Assembly (NCBI RefSeq): GCF_002930105.1
Contig: NZ_PJRN01000002.1
Span: 1-64,000 of the forward strand
DNA length: 64,000 nucleotides
Reading direction: 5' to 3'
Source of the DNA: Billgrantia saliphila
GTDB lineage: Bacteria; Pseudomonadota; Gammaproteobacteria; Pseudomonadales; Halomonadaceae
Shown: one piece after another, positions 36,567 through 46,207 of the stretch
Numbering within the stretch: the first letter of the stretch is position 1
How the letters are laid out: each line of letters begins with the position of its first letter
Notes under the pieces: generated by a model
Told to the model about the DNA's origin: nothing
Database searches by the model: none
The model's input: only the letters and a program-made list of their open reading frames with translations
Program-made: the position numbers and the translations under genes

Positions 36567-37910
36567 ATGGCGAAGAAACTCTTCATCAAGACTCATGGCT
36601 GCCAGATGAACGAGTACGATTCCGCCCGCATGGCGGATCTGCTCGGCGAATCGCACCAGCTCGAATTGACCGATGACGAAGGCGAAGCCGACGTCATCCT
36701 GCTCAATACCTGCTCGATTCGTGAAAAGGCGCAAGAGAAGGTCTTCCACCAGCTCGGCCGCTGGAAGAAGCTCAAGCAAGCCAACCCCGACCTGGTGATC
36801 GGCGTGGGGGGCTGCGTAGCCAGCCAGGAGGGCGAGGCGCTGCGCAAGCGTGCCCCCTACGTGGACATGGTCTTCGGGCCCCAGACCCTGCACCGAGTGC
36901 CGGCGATGCTCGACGCCCGCCGCCAGGACCAGATTTCGGTGGTCGACGTCACTTTCCCCGAGATCGAGAAGTTCGATCACCTGCCCAAGCCGAGCTCGGA
37001 CGGTGCCACCGCTTTCGTCTCAGTGATGGAGGGCTGCTCCAAGTACTGCACGTTCTGCGTGGTGCCGTACACCCGTGGCGAAGAGGTCTCGCGCCCTTTC
37101 GAGGCGGTGATGGACGAAGTGATCCATCTGGCCGGCCAGGGCGTGCGCGAAATCAATTTGCTGGGGCAGAACGTCAATGCCTATCGTGGCGAGAACCGGC
37201 TCGGCGACGAAATCGACCTGGCCGAGCTGATCGCCTGCGTAGCGGCCGTGGAGGGCATCGACCGCATCCGCTTCACTACCTCTCACCCGGTGGAATTCTC
37301 CGACAGTCTGATCGAGTCCTTCGGCGAGATCCCCGAGCTGGTCAGCCACCTGCACCTGCCGGTGCAGTCCGGCTCCGACCGGATACTGGCAGCCATGAAG
37401 CGTGGCCATACCGCCGACGAGTACGTGGCGAAGATGGAACGTATCCGCGCATTGCGACCCGACATCAGTTTCTCCTCGGATTTCATCATCGGTTTCCCCG
37501 GCGAGACCGACGAAGATTTCGAGGCGACCATGAACCTGATCCAGCGCATCGGTTTCGATCACTCGTTCAGCTTCGTCTACTCGGCGCGCCCCGGCACGCC
37601 CGCCGCCTCGCTGGAAGACACCACCCCCGAGAGCGTCAAGAAGCAGCGCCTGGCGATCCTCCAAGAGCGCATCAATCAGCACGCGATGCAGATCAGCCGA
37701 CGCATGGTGGGTTCTACCCAGCGCATCCTGGTCACCGGCTTCGCCCCCAGGGACCCGGGACAGCTGTCGGGGCGTACCGAGAACAATCGTGTGGTCAACT
37801 TCCGCGCCGCCAACCCCACCGAACTGATCGGCCACTTCGTCGACGTGACCGTCACCGAGGCACTGCCCAACTCTCTACGCGGCGAGCTGGCCTCACCAGC
37901 GCTACACTGA
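36567..37910 (+). CDS. miaB: tRNA-2-methylthio-N6-dimethylallyladenosine synthase
   Basis: This 447-residue radical-SAM methylthiotransferase adds 2-methylthio to i6A37 of tRNAs. The N-terminal UPF0004 domain holds three cluster cysteines: THGCQMN (Cys12), NTCSIRE (about 49) and VGGCVASQ (about 83). The radical-SAM site is [14 protein letters not shown] (about 156-169; CxxxCxxC). The C-terminal TRAM domain follows at about 380-440. The ATG at 36567 opens the conserved [19 protein letters not shown]. It heads the run miaB-phoH-ybeY-corC-lnt, with a 132-bp gap before phoH. Confidence 0.96.
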   Translation: MAKKLFIKTHGCQMNEYDSARMADLLGESHQLELTDDEGEADVILLNTCSIREKAQEKVFHQLGRWKKLKQANPDLVIGVGGCVASQEGEALRKRAPYVDMVFGPQTLHRVPAMLDARRQDQISVVDVTFPEIEKFDHLPKPSSDGATAFVSVMEGCSKYCTFCVVPYTRGEEVSRPFEAVMDEVIHLAGQGVREINLLGQNVNAYRGENRLGDEIDLAELIACVAAVEGIDRIRFTTSHPVEFSDSLIESFGEIPELVSHLHLPVQSGSDRILAAMKRGHTADEYVAKMERIRALRPDISFSSDFIIGFPGETDEDFEATMNLIQRIGFDHSFSFVYSARPGTPAASLEDTTPESVKKQRLAILQERINQHAMQISRRMVGSTQRILVTGFAPRDPGQLSGRTENNRVVNFRAANPTELIGHFVDVTVTEALPNSLRGELASPALH

Positions 37911-38042
37911 GGTCAAGAAACGCCAGGCGACCGACGGGGCCGCTTCGCCAACTGACGTAGCGCGGCGTTCGAAGGATTGCCCTGCCAGGAGGCGGGGCAT
38001 TAAGCTGAGTGCCAATACACGCAACGCAGGGATTTCGCCACT

Positions 38043-39119
38043 TTGAGTCAGCACGCCTCACAGGCCAATCGCATCATCACATTGAGCCTCGAGCCCAATG
38101 ATCCACAGCGCCTCGCCAACCTCTGCGGCCAGCGGGACGAACATCTCAAGCTGGTCGAGTCGCGGCTCGGCGTCACCCTGCGCAACCGCGGCAACGTCTT
38201 TCAGTTGGCCGGCCCCGGCAACCGGGTCAAGGCGGCGGCCAACGTGCTCGAGCACCTCTATCGCGAGGCCGAGGCCAGCGACTTATCGCCCGATACCGTG
38301 CATCTTTTCCTCCAGGAGTCGGGCCGGGAGGCGGTCGACGAGGAGGAGGGGCCGGGCGACGACGAGGTTCTGCTGCGTACCCCCAAGGTGTTGATCAAGC
38401 CGCGCGGCCAGAACCAGCAGAACTATGTCACCAGCATTCGTCAGCATGACATCAACTTCGGCATCGGCCCAGCCGGTACCGGCAAGACCTACCTGGCCGT
38501 GGCTGCCGCCGTGGAGGCACTCAACCAGCAGGAGGTACGCCGCATCCTGCTGGTGCGTCCCGCCGTAGAGGCCGGCGAAAAGCTCGGCTTTTTGCCCGGC
38601 GATCTGGCACAGAAGATCGACCCTTACCTGCGCCCGCTCTATGACGCTCTCTACGAAATGCTCGGCTTCGAGCAGGTCGGCAAGTTGATCGAGCGCCAAG
38701 TGATCGAGATCGCTCCGCTGGCCTACATGCGCGGCCGCACACTGAACAATGCCTTCATCATCCTCGACGAAAGTCAGAACACCACGCGCGAGCAGATGAA
38801 GATGTTCCTGACCCGTATCGGTTTCGGTTCCACCGCAGTGATCACCGGCGACGTCACCCAGGTGGACCTGCCCCGCGGCCAGAGTTCCGGTCTGATTCAG
38901 GTGCTCGAAGTGCTCCGGGGCACCGCAGGCATCGGCGTGACCCACTTCGCCGCCAAGGACGTGGTACGCCACCCGCTGGTACAGCGCATCATCGAAGCGT
39001 ACGAGAGCTTCGAGGCCGAGCAGGAGGTACAGGAGCGTGCCCGCCGCGAGGCCCGTGAGCGCGAGCGCGAAGCCCTGCGCCAGGAGCGGGAACGTAATCG
39101 GGGCAACGGCGAGACATGA
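38043..39119 (+). CDS. ybeZ: PhoH-family ATPase (YbeZ)
   Basis: This 358-residue protein has an N-terminal KH-like segment (about 12-75) and a PhoH ATPase domain. The Walker A is GPAGTGKTYLA (about 142-152), the Walker B IILDESQNTT (about 239-248), and AVITGDVTQVDLPRGQSSGL follows. A very charged helical tail (about 325-358) ends it. YbeZ works with the RNase YbeY in rRNA maturation. TTG is the likely start because no upstream ATG fits and the conserved N-terminus begins here. The stop overlaps the ybeY start (ATGA). Confidence 0.93.
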   Translation: MSQHASQANRIITLSLEPNDPQRLANLCGQRDEHLKLVESRLGVTLRNRGNVFQLAGPGNRVKAAANVLEHLYREAEASDLSPDTVHLFLQESGREAVDEEEGPGDDEVLLRTPKVLIKPRGQNQQNYVTSIRQHDINFGIGPAGTGKTYLAVAAAVEALNQQEVRRILLVRPAVEAGEKLGFLPGDLAQKIDPYLRPLYDALYEMLGFEQVGKLIERQVIEIAPLAYMRGRTLNNAFIILDESQNTTREQMKMFLTRIGFGSTAVITGDVTQVDLPRGQSSGLIQVLEVLRGTAGIGVTHFAAKDVVRHPLVQRIIEAYESFEAEQEVQERARREAREREREALRQERERNRGNGET

Positions 39120-39634
39120 CGTCGGCTGCGGAGATCGACCGTCAGGTGGCCTGCGTCGCCGACGACCTGCCAAGTCGGACCGAACTCGTGGCCTGGGTTG
39201 CCGCCGTTCTGGCGCGTTTTCCCGATGAGACTCGCCATGAGGTTACCGTTCGCTTCGTCGATGTCGAAGAGGGGCAGGCGCTCAATCGCGACTATCGCGA
39301 CCGCGATCGGCCCACCAACGTACTCTCCTTCCCCTTCGATGGCCCGCCGGGCATTGAGCTGCCGCTACTCGGCGACTTGGTGCTGTGCCATCCTGTCATC
39401 GAGCGCGAAGCCAGGGAGCAGGAAAAGCGCCTGCTGGACCACTACGCTCATCTGGTAGTGCATGGCACCTTGCACTTGCTTGGCTACGATCACCTCGATG
39501 AAGCCGAGGCAGAGGTCATGGAGCAGCTCGAACGCGAGATCCTGATGGATTTCGCCATCGCCGATCCCTACGCGCCGCTCGTGGGCGGTGCCGACGAACA
39601 ATATAATGATAAGGACGAGAGACGCGATCCATGA
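39116..39634 (+). CDS. ybeY: Endoribonuclease YbeY
   Basis: This 172-residue UPF0054 metalloenzyme matures the 16S rRNA 3' end and takes part in ribosome quality control. The zinc site HGTLHLLGYDH (about 120-130) has all three histidines. The upstream RDRDRPTNVLSFPF (about 62-75) is also conserved. It overlaps phoH by four bases and corC by four bases, so the three genes are translated as a coupled set. Confidence 0.95.
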   Translation: MTSAAEIDRQVACVADDLPSRTELVAWVAAVLARFPDETRHEVTVRFVDVEEGQALNRDYRDRDRPTNVLSFPFDGPPGIELPLLGDLVLCHPVIEREAREQEKRLLDHYAHLVVHGTLHLLGYDHLDEAEAEVMEQLEREILMDFAIADPYAPLVGGADEQYNDKDERRDP

Positions 39635-40506
39635 GTGACGACCGAACGACCGGCCAGGGCGGAAGGTCCTGGCTCGACAAGCTGCTCGGCGCCCTCTCGG
39701 GTGACAGTGATGGCCCAAGCTCGAGGGAAGAGCTCATGGAGTTCCTGCGCGAAGCGGGAACGCGGCTCAAGCTGGAACAGGACGCCATGATGATTATCGA
39801 AGGCGCCCTGCAGATCAGCGACCAGCAGGTCCGCGAAGTGTTGATCCCTCGCTCCCAGGTTGCCGCCATCGCCGTCGACCAGCCCCCCGAGGAGTATCTG
39901 GCACTGATCCATGAGACCGGCCACTCACGCTACCCCGTGATCGGCGAGAATCTGGACGAGGTCAAGGGCCTGTTACTGGTCAAGGATCTGCTGCAGTTGC
40001 TCAACTGTCCCGCCGAGGAGCGCGAGCGCTTCCGTCTCGAAGACATACTTCGTCCGGCGATGTTCGTCCCCGAATCCAAGCGTCTCAACAGCTTGCTCAA
40101 GGAGTTTCGCGATACGCACAATCATATGGCGGTGGTTGTCGACGAGTATGGCGGCACCGCGGGCATCGTCACCATCGAGGATATCCTTGAACAGATCGTC
40201 GGTGACATCGAGGACGAGCACGATACCGACGAGGACGACGACATCCGCGATCTGGGTGAAGGGCGTTATGCCATCCGCGCCCTGACGCCGATCGAGGATT
40301 TCAACGAGCGCTTCGACACGCGTTTCTCCGACGACGAGTTCGATACCGTCGGCGGCCTCGTGATGCAGCGCTTCGGTCACCTGCCCGGCCGCGGCGAACA
40401 TACGGAACTCGGCGGCTGGCGGTTCACCGTGCTCAATGCCGATAACCGGCGTATCCGGCTGCTCGAGGCCGCCCCCCCTGAAGCATCGACACAGCACGAC
40501 GATTGA
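39631..40506 (+). CDS. corC: CorC/HlyC family CBS-domain protein (YbeX)
   Basis: This 291-residue soluble protein has two CBS domains (about 70-190; VREVLIPRSQVAAI, HSRYPVIGENLDEVKGLLLVKD, HNHMAVVVDEYGGTAGIVT). A C-terminal CorC_HlyC transporter-associated domain follows (about 205-285; FDTVGGLVMQRFGHLPGRGE). The membrane DUF21 domain of larger relatives is absent. CorC/YbeX is linked to magnesium/cobalt efflux and to ribosome homeostasis. It starts by ATGA overlap with ybeY and lies 27 bp before lnt. Confidence 0.93.
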   Translation: MSDDRTTGQGGRSWLDKLLGALSGDSDGPSSREELMEFLREAGTRLKLEQDAMMIIEGALQISDQQVREVLIPRSQVAAIAVDQPPEEYLALIHETGHSRYPVIGENLDEVKGLLLVKDLLQLLNCPAEERERFRLEDILRPAMFVPESKRLNSLLKEFRDTHNHMAVVVDEYGGTAGIVTIEDILEQIVGDIEDEHDTDEDDDIRDLGEGRYAIRALTPIEDFNERFDTRFSDDEFDTVGGLVMQRFGHLPGRGEHTELGGWRFTVLNADNRRIRLLEAAPPEASTQHDD

Positions 40507-40533
40507 CCGTCGCGCCAGCGCAAGGAAACCCGC

Positions 40534-42030
40534 ATGTCTCAAACCCGCTTCTCTCCGGCCATCGGCTATCTGGCCGCGCTGGTTGCCGGGGTGCTCACCA
40601 CACTGACCGCGTCCCCCTATGAGCTGTGGTGGTTAGGTCCGCTGGCGGCGGGGCTGGTCTACTGGGCCGTGCAGCCCCTCTCGCCCCGCCGGGCGGCACT
40701 GCTGGGCTGGTGTTATGGCGTCGGGCTGTTCGGCTCGGGCGCTTCCTGGGTCTACGTCTCGATTCATGATTACGGCTATACCGGCGTTCCCTTGGCAGTA
40801 TTCTTGACCGGCCTTTTCGTGGTCGGCCTGGCGCTGCTCTTTGCCGTCACGCTGTGGCTCTATCGCTTGATGTGCGGACCACGCCTGGCTTTCCTCACCT
40901 TCGCGGGCGCCTGGGTGCTGGGCGAATGGCTGCGCACTTGGCTGTTTACCGGCTTCCCCTGGCTGCTGTTGGGTAATGCCCATGTTGATTCACCGCTGGC
41001 CGCGTGGGCGCCCATCGGTGGCGTGTATGCGCTGTCGCTGATTACCGTGCTCTCGGGCACGCTGGGGGTGGAGTTTCTGCGTCGGCGCTGGTGGGCGGCG
41101 GCGCCGGTAGCCGCATTCTGGATTGCACCACTACTGTTGCCCGTAGACTGGACCCGTCCAGCGGGCGATCCGCTGCACGTGGCGCTGCTCCAGGGCGACT
41201 TGCCACAGCTGATCAAGTGGACTCCCGAAGGGCAACGCACCGCCGCCAACACCTATCTCGAGATGACCCGTGAGCATGCCGAGGGCGCCGACCTGGTCGT
41301 CTGGCCGGAGGCCGCCCTGCCGATGTTCGAGGATGAAGCCGAACCGCTCCTGGCCAGGGCCCAGACCCACCTGGAGCCGGGCAGCGCTCTGTTAACCGGC
41401 ATCCTCCAGCGTGAGGGACGCGGGCTCTACTACAACAGTGTAATCGGCCTGGGCAACGCCGAGGGTGAGTACCGCAAGGCGCATCTGGTTCCCTTCGGTG
41501 AGTACCTCCCCCTGGAGCGCTGGCTACGCGGCACCATCGCCTTCTTCGACCTGCCGATGCCAGCCATGACGCCGGGACCCTCGGGCCAGCCACCGATTCG
41601 TGCCGTCGGCACCACCCTTGGCAACGCCATCTGCTACGAGATCATCTATGCCGACCTGGTGGCCAACCGAGCGCGTGAAGCCGAGCTGCTATTGACGGTG
41701 TCCAACGACACCTGGTTCGGCGAATCGATTGGGCCGCTTCAGCACCTGCAGATGGCACGCCTGCGCGCGTTGGAGAACGGTCGCTACGTGATTCGCGCCA
41801 CCAATAACGGTGTCACCGCCGTCATCGATCCCCAGGGCCGCATCATCGCCCGCGCTCCCCAGTTCGAGACCGTAGCCCTGCGCGCCGAAGCCGTGCCGAT
41901 GCAGGGCTTGACCCCATTTACTCGCACCGGAAGCTGGCCTGTCTGGTTGCTCGCCGGCCTGCTGCTGTTGCCCGGCCTGCGCTTGCCTCGGCGGCGCCGG
42001 GCTCTGGTTCCCGACGACGCCCAGCCCTGA
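40534..42030 (+). CDS. lnt: Apolipoprotein N-acyltransferase
   Basis: This 498-residue inner-membrane enzyme adds the third acyl chain to lipoproteins. About six N-terminal membrane helices (to residue 200) precede a periplasmic nitrilase domain, and a last helix near 470-485 closes it. The catalytic triad is visible: Glu in VVWPEAALP (about 260), Lys in YRKAHLVPFGEYLP (about 314) and Cys in GNAICYEIIYAD (about 367). It ends the miaB-to-lnt run, and YajG and other lipoproteins in the window are likely clients. A 9-bp hairpin follows. Confidence 0.95.
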   Translation: MSQTRFSPAIGYLAALVAGVLTTLTASPYELWWLGPLAAGLVYWAVQPLSPRRAALLGWCYGVGLFGSGASWVYVSIHDYGYTGVPLAVFLTGLFVVGLALLFAVTLWLYRLMCGPRLAFLTFAGAWVLGEWLRTWLFTGFPWLLLGNAHVDSPLAAWAPIGGVYALSLITVLSGTLGVEFLRRRWWAAAPVAAFWIAPLLLPVDWTRPAGDPLHVALLQGDLPQLIKWTPEGQRTAANTYLEMTREHAEGADLVVWPEAALPMFEDEAEPLLARAQTHLEPGSALLTGILQREGRGLYYNSVIGLGNAEGEYRKAHLVPFGEYLPLERWLRGTIAFFDLPMPAMTPGPSGQPPIRAVGTTLGNAICYEIIYADLVANRAREAELLLTVSNDTWFGESIGPLQHLQMARLRALENGRYVIRATNNGVTAVIDPQGRIIARAPQFETVALRAEAVPMQGLTPFTRTGSWPVWLLAGLLLLPGLRLPRRRRALVPDDAQP

Positions 42031-42043
42031 CTCACGACGCAAC

Positions 42044-42065
42044 GAGGCCCGCATCAGCGGGCCTC
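42044..42065. terminator. Bidirectional hairpin between lnt and phaC
   Basis: GAGGCCCGC / GCGGGCCTC form a perfect 9-bp stem with an ATCA loop between two convergent genes. There is no long T-run on either side, so it is a probable but not strong shared terminator. Confidence 0.55.
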
Positions 42066-42091
42066 GACGTATCCGGACGGGCGGGAACGTT

Positions 42092-43927
42092 TCAGCTCTC
42101 CTTCGCCGCCACCTCGCCCAGCACTTCGGGAATGGTCATGCGCACGTAGCGCCCCGGCGCCTCTTCCAGCAGCGGCAGTTGCCCCTCTCCCGGCTGTCGT
42201 GCGGGCACCATCTTGTCGGCATCGGCGTATCCCGCCTCGGTCATCCAACGCTGCCAGTGCGGCCACCACGAGCCTTCGTGGTAATCGGCGCCTTCCAGCC
42301 ACGCCTCGTGATCCGGCGGCAGCTCATCGTTGGTCCAGTAGCCATACTTGCTCTTGTGCGGCGGATTGACGACGCCGGCGATGTGGCCGGACCCACCGAG
42401 CACGAAAGTCACCGGTCCCTTGGGCAGGAGAGCACCGTAATAGGTGCTGTTCCACTTGGCGATATGGTCCTCGCGGGTGGAGACGAAGTAGCTCGGGGTG
42501 GAGATCTTGCGCAGGTCGATCTTGACACCGTCGAGCTCGATGCCGCCGGGTTCCACCATGCGGTTCTCCAAGTACATGTGACGCAGGTACCAGCCATGGG
42601 TACCGGCCGGCAGATTGGTACCGTCGGTGTTCCAGTAGAGCAGATCGAAGGCCGCCGGATTCTCGCCCTTCAGATAGTTGTTGACGTAGAACGACCAGAA
42701 CAGATCGTTCTCGCGCAGCAGGTTGAAGGTGTAGGCCATCGAGCGGCCATCCAGATAGCCGTCCTGCTCCATCCGCGATTCGATGCCCTTCAGGATCGGC
42801 TCGCTGAGCAGCACGCCGAGTTCGCCAGGGTCGCGGAAGTCCTGCAGCGTGGCCATGTAGGTCACCGACTTGATCTTGCGGCCGCGCCGGGTGCTGGTGA
42901 GGTAAGCCACGGTGGAAGCCGCCAGGGTTCCGCCGATGCAGTAGCTGACCAGATTCACCGATTTCTCGCCGCAGGCCTGCTCGATCGCTTCCATGGCGGC
43001 GATCGGACCCATCTGCATGTAGTCGGCCCAGGTCAGATCGCGCTGCTCTGGACCGGGGTTGCGCCAGGAGATCAGAAACACGGTATGCCCTTGATCCACC
43101 AACCACTTGACGAAGGAGTTGTCCTGGCGAAGGTCGAGAATGTAGTACTTGTTGATCCACGGCGGCACGATGAGCAGAGGCGTCTTGTACACCTTCTCGG
43201 TAGTCGGCGTGTACTGGATCAACTGGATGAGTTCGTTTTCGTAGACCACATAGCCCGGGGTAACGGCAATGTTGCGCCCCACTTCGAAAGCGCTGCGATC
43301 GGTCATGGCCACGTTGAGACCGTCGGCGGAGTTGGCCAGGTCACGGCGCAGTTGAGCCAGACCCTCGATCAGGTTCTGGCCCCGAGTTTCCATGGTTCGA
43401 CGCATGACTTCGGGGTTGGTGGTGATGAAGTTGGTCGGCGCCATGGCGTTTACCAATTGCCGGGCATAGAACCCCAGGTTGCGCTTCTGCTGTTCGGGCA
43501 GACCCTCTAGCCGATCGATCAGCTCCTCCACCGCCCCGGAGAACAGCAGGTACTGCTGCATGATGGCGCGATAGTAGGGCTCCTCCTGCCAGGCCTCGTC
43601 CTTGAAGCGGCGGTCACCCTTGGCGGCTTTCACCAAGGGCTCGATCGCTTCGCCGGCCATTGCACTCAGCCCCTGCTGCCAGAGCTGGTACTGATCCTGG
43701 ACCAGCCGCGCCTGGGTCTGCCAGAGCAGCTGCGGGTTGCGCATCAGCGCCTCGGCGCCGGCCTGGAAGGCCTCTCGCATGTCGGCCTGGATGGAGTCGG
43801 CCGCCGCATCGGGTGCCATGCGTTCGAGCAACTCGTGCATCAAGGCCTGATAGTGCTGGCCGATCTCCTGAAGCTGCTCGTTCCATTCGTCCAGTTCGAC
43901 CTGGGACAGACCCTCGACTGACTGCAT
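42092..43927 (-). CDS. phaC: Class I polyhydroxyalkanoate synthase
   Basis: This 611-residue enzyme polymerises short-chain 3-hydroxyacyl-CoA on the surface of cytosolic PHA granules. The lipase-like box is SYCIGGT, with nucleophile Cys near residue 327. The catalytic Asp lies in STREDHIAKW (about 484) and the His in GGSGHIAGVVNPP (about 514). PPWINKYYILDLRQDNSFVKW is the family core. A roughly 150-residue N-terminal region precedes the catalytic part. AGGAGAGGGG before the ATG at 43927 sets the start. The phasin gene lies 107 bp upstream in the same direction. Confidence 0.95.
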   Translation of the reverse strand: MQSVEGLSQVELDEWNEQLQEIGQHYQALMHELLERMAPDAAADSIQADMREAFQAGAEALMRNPQLLWQTQARLVQDQYQLWQQGLSAMAGEAIEPLVKAAKGDRRFKDEAWQEEPYYRAIMQQYLLFSGAVEELIDRLEGLPEQQKRNLGFYARQLVNAMAPTNFITTNPEVMRRTMETRGQNLIEGLAQLRRDLANSADGLNVAMTDRSAFEVGRNIAVTPGYVVYENELIQLIQYTPTTEKVYKTPLLIVPPWINKYYILDLRQDNSFVKWLVDQGHTVFLISWRNPGPEQRDLTWADYMQMGPIAAMEAIEQACGEKSVNLVSYCIGGTLAASTVAYLTSTRRGRKIKSVTYMATLQDFRDPGELGVLLSEPILKGIESRMEQDGYLDGRSMAYTFNLLRENDLFWSFYVNNYLKGENPAAFDLLYWNTDGTNLPAGTHGWYLRHMYLENRMVEPGGIELDGVKIDLRKISTPSYFVSTREDHIAKWNSTYYGALLPKGPVTFVLGGSGHIAGVVNPPHKSKYGYWTNDELPPDHEAWLEGADYHEGSWWPHWQRWMTEAGYADADKMVPARQPGEGQLPLLEEAPGRYVRMTIPEVLGEVAAKES

Positions 43928-44034
43928 TGGCCCCTCTCCTATTCTGCGAATCGTCGCGACGACCGACCCACCGTCGCCATGGAACTCGGCACAAGCCCAT
44001 GGCGACGGCCATGCCCACCTGGAAGGCGCTGTGC

Positions 44035-44496
44035 TCAACTCTTGCGCGAAGCCTGGCTGGTGGCCTTGGCCGGTGTTTCGGCCTTGGCTGTCGGCGCCTC
44101 GGCTTTCGCCGATGCGGCCGTCGATTTGGCCGCCTCGCCGGCCTCCTGGGTCCGTTCGGTGACCTGCTGGCTGACTTCACCGAACAACTGTTCCAGCTCG
44201 CTGCGGAACTGTTGGCTCATCTCGCCCAGCGCCTGGGCGTCTTCCATCATCTGTCGCGAAAGTTCGCTCATCATCTCGGCCTGCTTCGCCCCGAAGTCCT
44301 GCAGGTCGCGAGCATCCTGGATTTCCGAAGCGCGGCGCATGCGTTCGGCGCCCATCTGGCTGTAGCGCTTCATCGCCTCGAGCTGGTACTCGGTCATCTT
44401 TTCCATATTGCCGAGCATCAGCGAGTTCAGCTTGCGCATCGGTTCGAAGAACTGGCGCGTCTGCTGATTGAAGTTGTCGAGCATCTTGTCCTGCAT
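44035..44496 (-). CDS. phaP: Phasin family protein
   Basis: This 153-residue protein is helical and amphipathic through about residue 110 (NFNQQTRQFFEPMRKLNSLM, then the Met/Gln-rich EMMSELSRQMMEDAQALGEM). It ends in a low-complexity Ala/Lys/Thr/Glu tail (about 115-153), as in many Halomonas-type phasins. It coats PHA granules and controls their size. AGGAGG before the ATG at 44496 is a strong ribosome site, fitting an abundant protein. It lies between DUF6489 and phaC, all in one direction. Confidence 0.88.
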   Translation of the reverse strand: MQDKMLDNFNQQTRQFFEPMRKLNSLMLGNMEKMTEYQLEAMKRYSQMGAERMRRASEIQDARDLQDFGAKQAEMMSELSRQMMEDAQALGEMSQQFRSELEQLFGEVSQQVTERTQEAGEAAKSTAASAKAEAPTAKAETPAKATSQASRKS

Positions 44497-44580
44497 GGGG
44501 TTAACCTCCTGTGAACCGGGAACATGCGGGCGCAGAACATCACGCGGCCGTTTACGCGACCCGTATGCTGCACCGCACAA

Positions 44581-44609
44581 AGCGTAGCCTGCACAGGCTC
44601 GCCCTGCAA
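44581..44609 (-). promoter_or_regulatory. Candidate phasin promoter
   Basis: Minus-strand TTGCAG (44604-44609), a 17-bp spacer and TACGCT (44581-44586) are 3/6 each; the start near 44574 gives a 78-base leader. The match is weak. Confidence 0.35.
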
Positions 44610-44645
44610 CGTTCTTTCACCCAGACAAGATGGCGCCCATACAGT

Positions 44646-45041
44646 TCACTCGCCTCGCTGCGAGCGCGAACGCGCGCTGGCCGCACGAGTCGGTTTTTCC
44701 GATTTCGCCCGGCTTTCCGACCCCTCCTCCGCTGCTCCGGATTCGTCCGACTCCCGCGGCTTGCCCATTCGGCTGCCGGCCTGGCGCAGCATATCCAGCA
44801 TCATCTGCTGATAAGTGCCGAAGCTGGCCAATCCCTGAGAGAGCCCTTGGCTCATCCCTTGGGGCAGGCCCTGTTGAAGAAAAGGCTGCATCAGGCTCAT
44901 GGGATCGTACCCCTCAACGCCGGACTCCATTTGCTTCTGGATCCGGTCCAGCAACTCCTGCTGGAACGCCTCTACATCGGGCAGGCCCAGCGAACGGCGG
45001 AACTCCTCGGGGGTCAGGTCGAACTCGACGTTGATCTTCAT
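44646..45041 (-). CDS. DUF6489-like protein beside PHA genes
   Basis: This 131-residue acidic protein begins MKINVEFDLTPEEFRRSLGL, which I recognise as the DUF6489 opening. A central Gln/Met/Gly-rich stretch (about 55-75; LQQGLPQGMSQGLSQGLASF) follows, and the tail is rich in Ser, Glu and Arg. The function is unknown. The position upstream of phasin and phaC suggests a granule-associated or regulatory role, which is inference only. The start at 45041 is preceded by AAGG. Confidence 0.7.
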   Translation of the reverse strand: MKINVEFDLTPEEFRRSLGLPDVEAFQQELLDRIQKQMESGVEGYDPMSLMQPFLQQGLPQGMSQGLSQGLASFGTYQQMMLDMLRQAGSRMGKPRESDESGAAEEGSESRAKSEKPTRAASARSRSQRGE

Positions 45042-45091
45042 GGCGATACCTTGCTTGAGTGTCCTTTCAGTGTAGCAATACGACGCCAGTC

Positions 45092-46177
45092 TCAACGCAG
45101 TATCGGGGTGTTCACGCGCACATCAGGATTCTGCGCACGATGGCGCAGCAGGTGGTCCATCAGCGTCAGCGCCACCATGGCTTCGGCGATCGGCGTGGCG
45201 CGAATACCCACGCAGGGGTCGTGGCGCCCCTTGGTGATCACCTCGACCGGATTGCCACTCACGTCGATGCTGCGACCCGGGACGGTGATGCTGGAGGTCG
45301 GCTTGAGCGCCAGGTGAGCGATCAGCGGCTGACCGGAGGAGATGCCGCCGAGTATGCCGCCGGCATGGTTGGAGAGAAATCCCTCCGGCGTCATCTCGTC
45401 GCGGTGCTCGCTGCCGCGGCTTGCCACCGCGGCGAAACCGTCGCCGATCTCCACGCCCTTGACCGCATTGATGCTCATCAGTCCATGAGCCAGTTCAGCA
45501 TCCAGGCGGTCGAACACCGGCTCTCCCAGCCCCGGCGGCACCCCTTCGGCGACCACCGTGATCTTCGCTCCCACCGAATCCTGGTCGCGGCGCAGTTGGT
45601 CCATGAAGGCTTCGAGCTCGGGCACGCGCTCGGGGTCGGGACAGAAGAAAGGGTTGTCGTCGACCGCCGCCCAGCTCTTGAAGTCGATCTCGAGCGGGCC
45701 GAGCTGGCTCATGTAACCACGCACCGTGATCCCCCGGCTAGCCAGGTACTTCTTGGCGATGGCGCCGGCCGCGACGCGCATGGCGGTTTCACGAGCGCTG
45801 GAACGACCGCCGCCGCGGTAATCGCGAATACCGTATTTGTGATGGTAGGTGTAATCGGCATGCGCGGGGCGGAAGCGATCCTTGATTTCGGAATAATCCT
45901 TGGATCGCTGGTCGGTGTTCTCGATCAAAAGACCGATCGTCGTGCCGGTGGTCACCCCTTCGAAGACACCGGAAAGAATGCGTACCTGATCGGGTTCGCG
46001 CCGTTGTGTCGTGTGACGCGAGGTTCCGGGGCGGCGGCGATCCAGGTCATGCTGCAGATCCGCCTCGCTGAGTGCCAGCCCCGGCGGACAGCCGTCGACA
46101 ATGGCGCCAAGCGCGGGGCCGTGGCTCTCGCCGAAGGTGGTCACGGTGAAAAGCTTGCCGAAGGTGTTGCCGGACAT
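45092..46177 (-). CDS. aroC: Chorismate synthase
   Basis: This 361-residue enzyme uses reduced FMN to convert EPSP to chorismate, the precursor for the pabB and trpEG products encoded in this window. Family signatures are intact: [19 protein letters not shown] (about 16-34), [20 protein letters not shown] (about 48-67), [21 protein letters not shown] (about 118-138) and [17 protein letters not shown] near 320. The 31-bp gap after prmB suggests one transcript. Confidence 0.97.
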   Translation of the reverse strand: MSGNTFGKLFTVTTFGESHGPALGAIVDGCPPGLALSEADLQHDLDRRRPGTSRHTTQRREPDQVRILSGVFEGVTTGTTIGLLIENTDQRSKDYSEIKDRFRPAHADYTYHHKYGIRDYRGGGRSSARETAMRVAAGAIAKKYLASRGITVRGYMSQLGPLEIDFKSWAAVDDNPFFCPDPERVPELEAFMDQLRRDQDSVGAKITVVAEGVPPGLGEPVFDRLDAELAHGLMSINAVKGVEIGDGFAAVASRGSEHRDEMTPEGFLSNHAGGILGGISSGQPLIAHLALKPTSSITVPGRSIDVSGNPVEVITKGRHDPCVGIRATPIAEAMVALTLMDHLLRHRAQNPDVRVNTPILR

Positions 46178-46207
46178 GGACGTGCCTCCCGATATCTGAA
46201 AGGTGGA

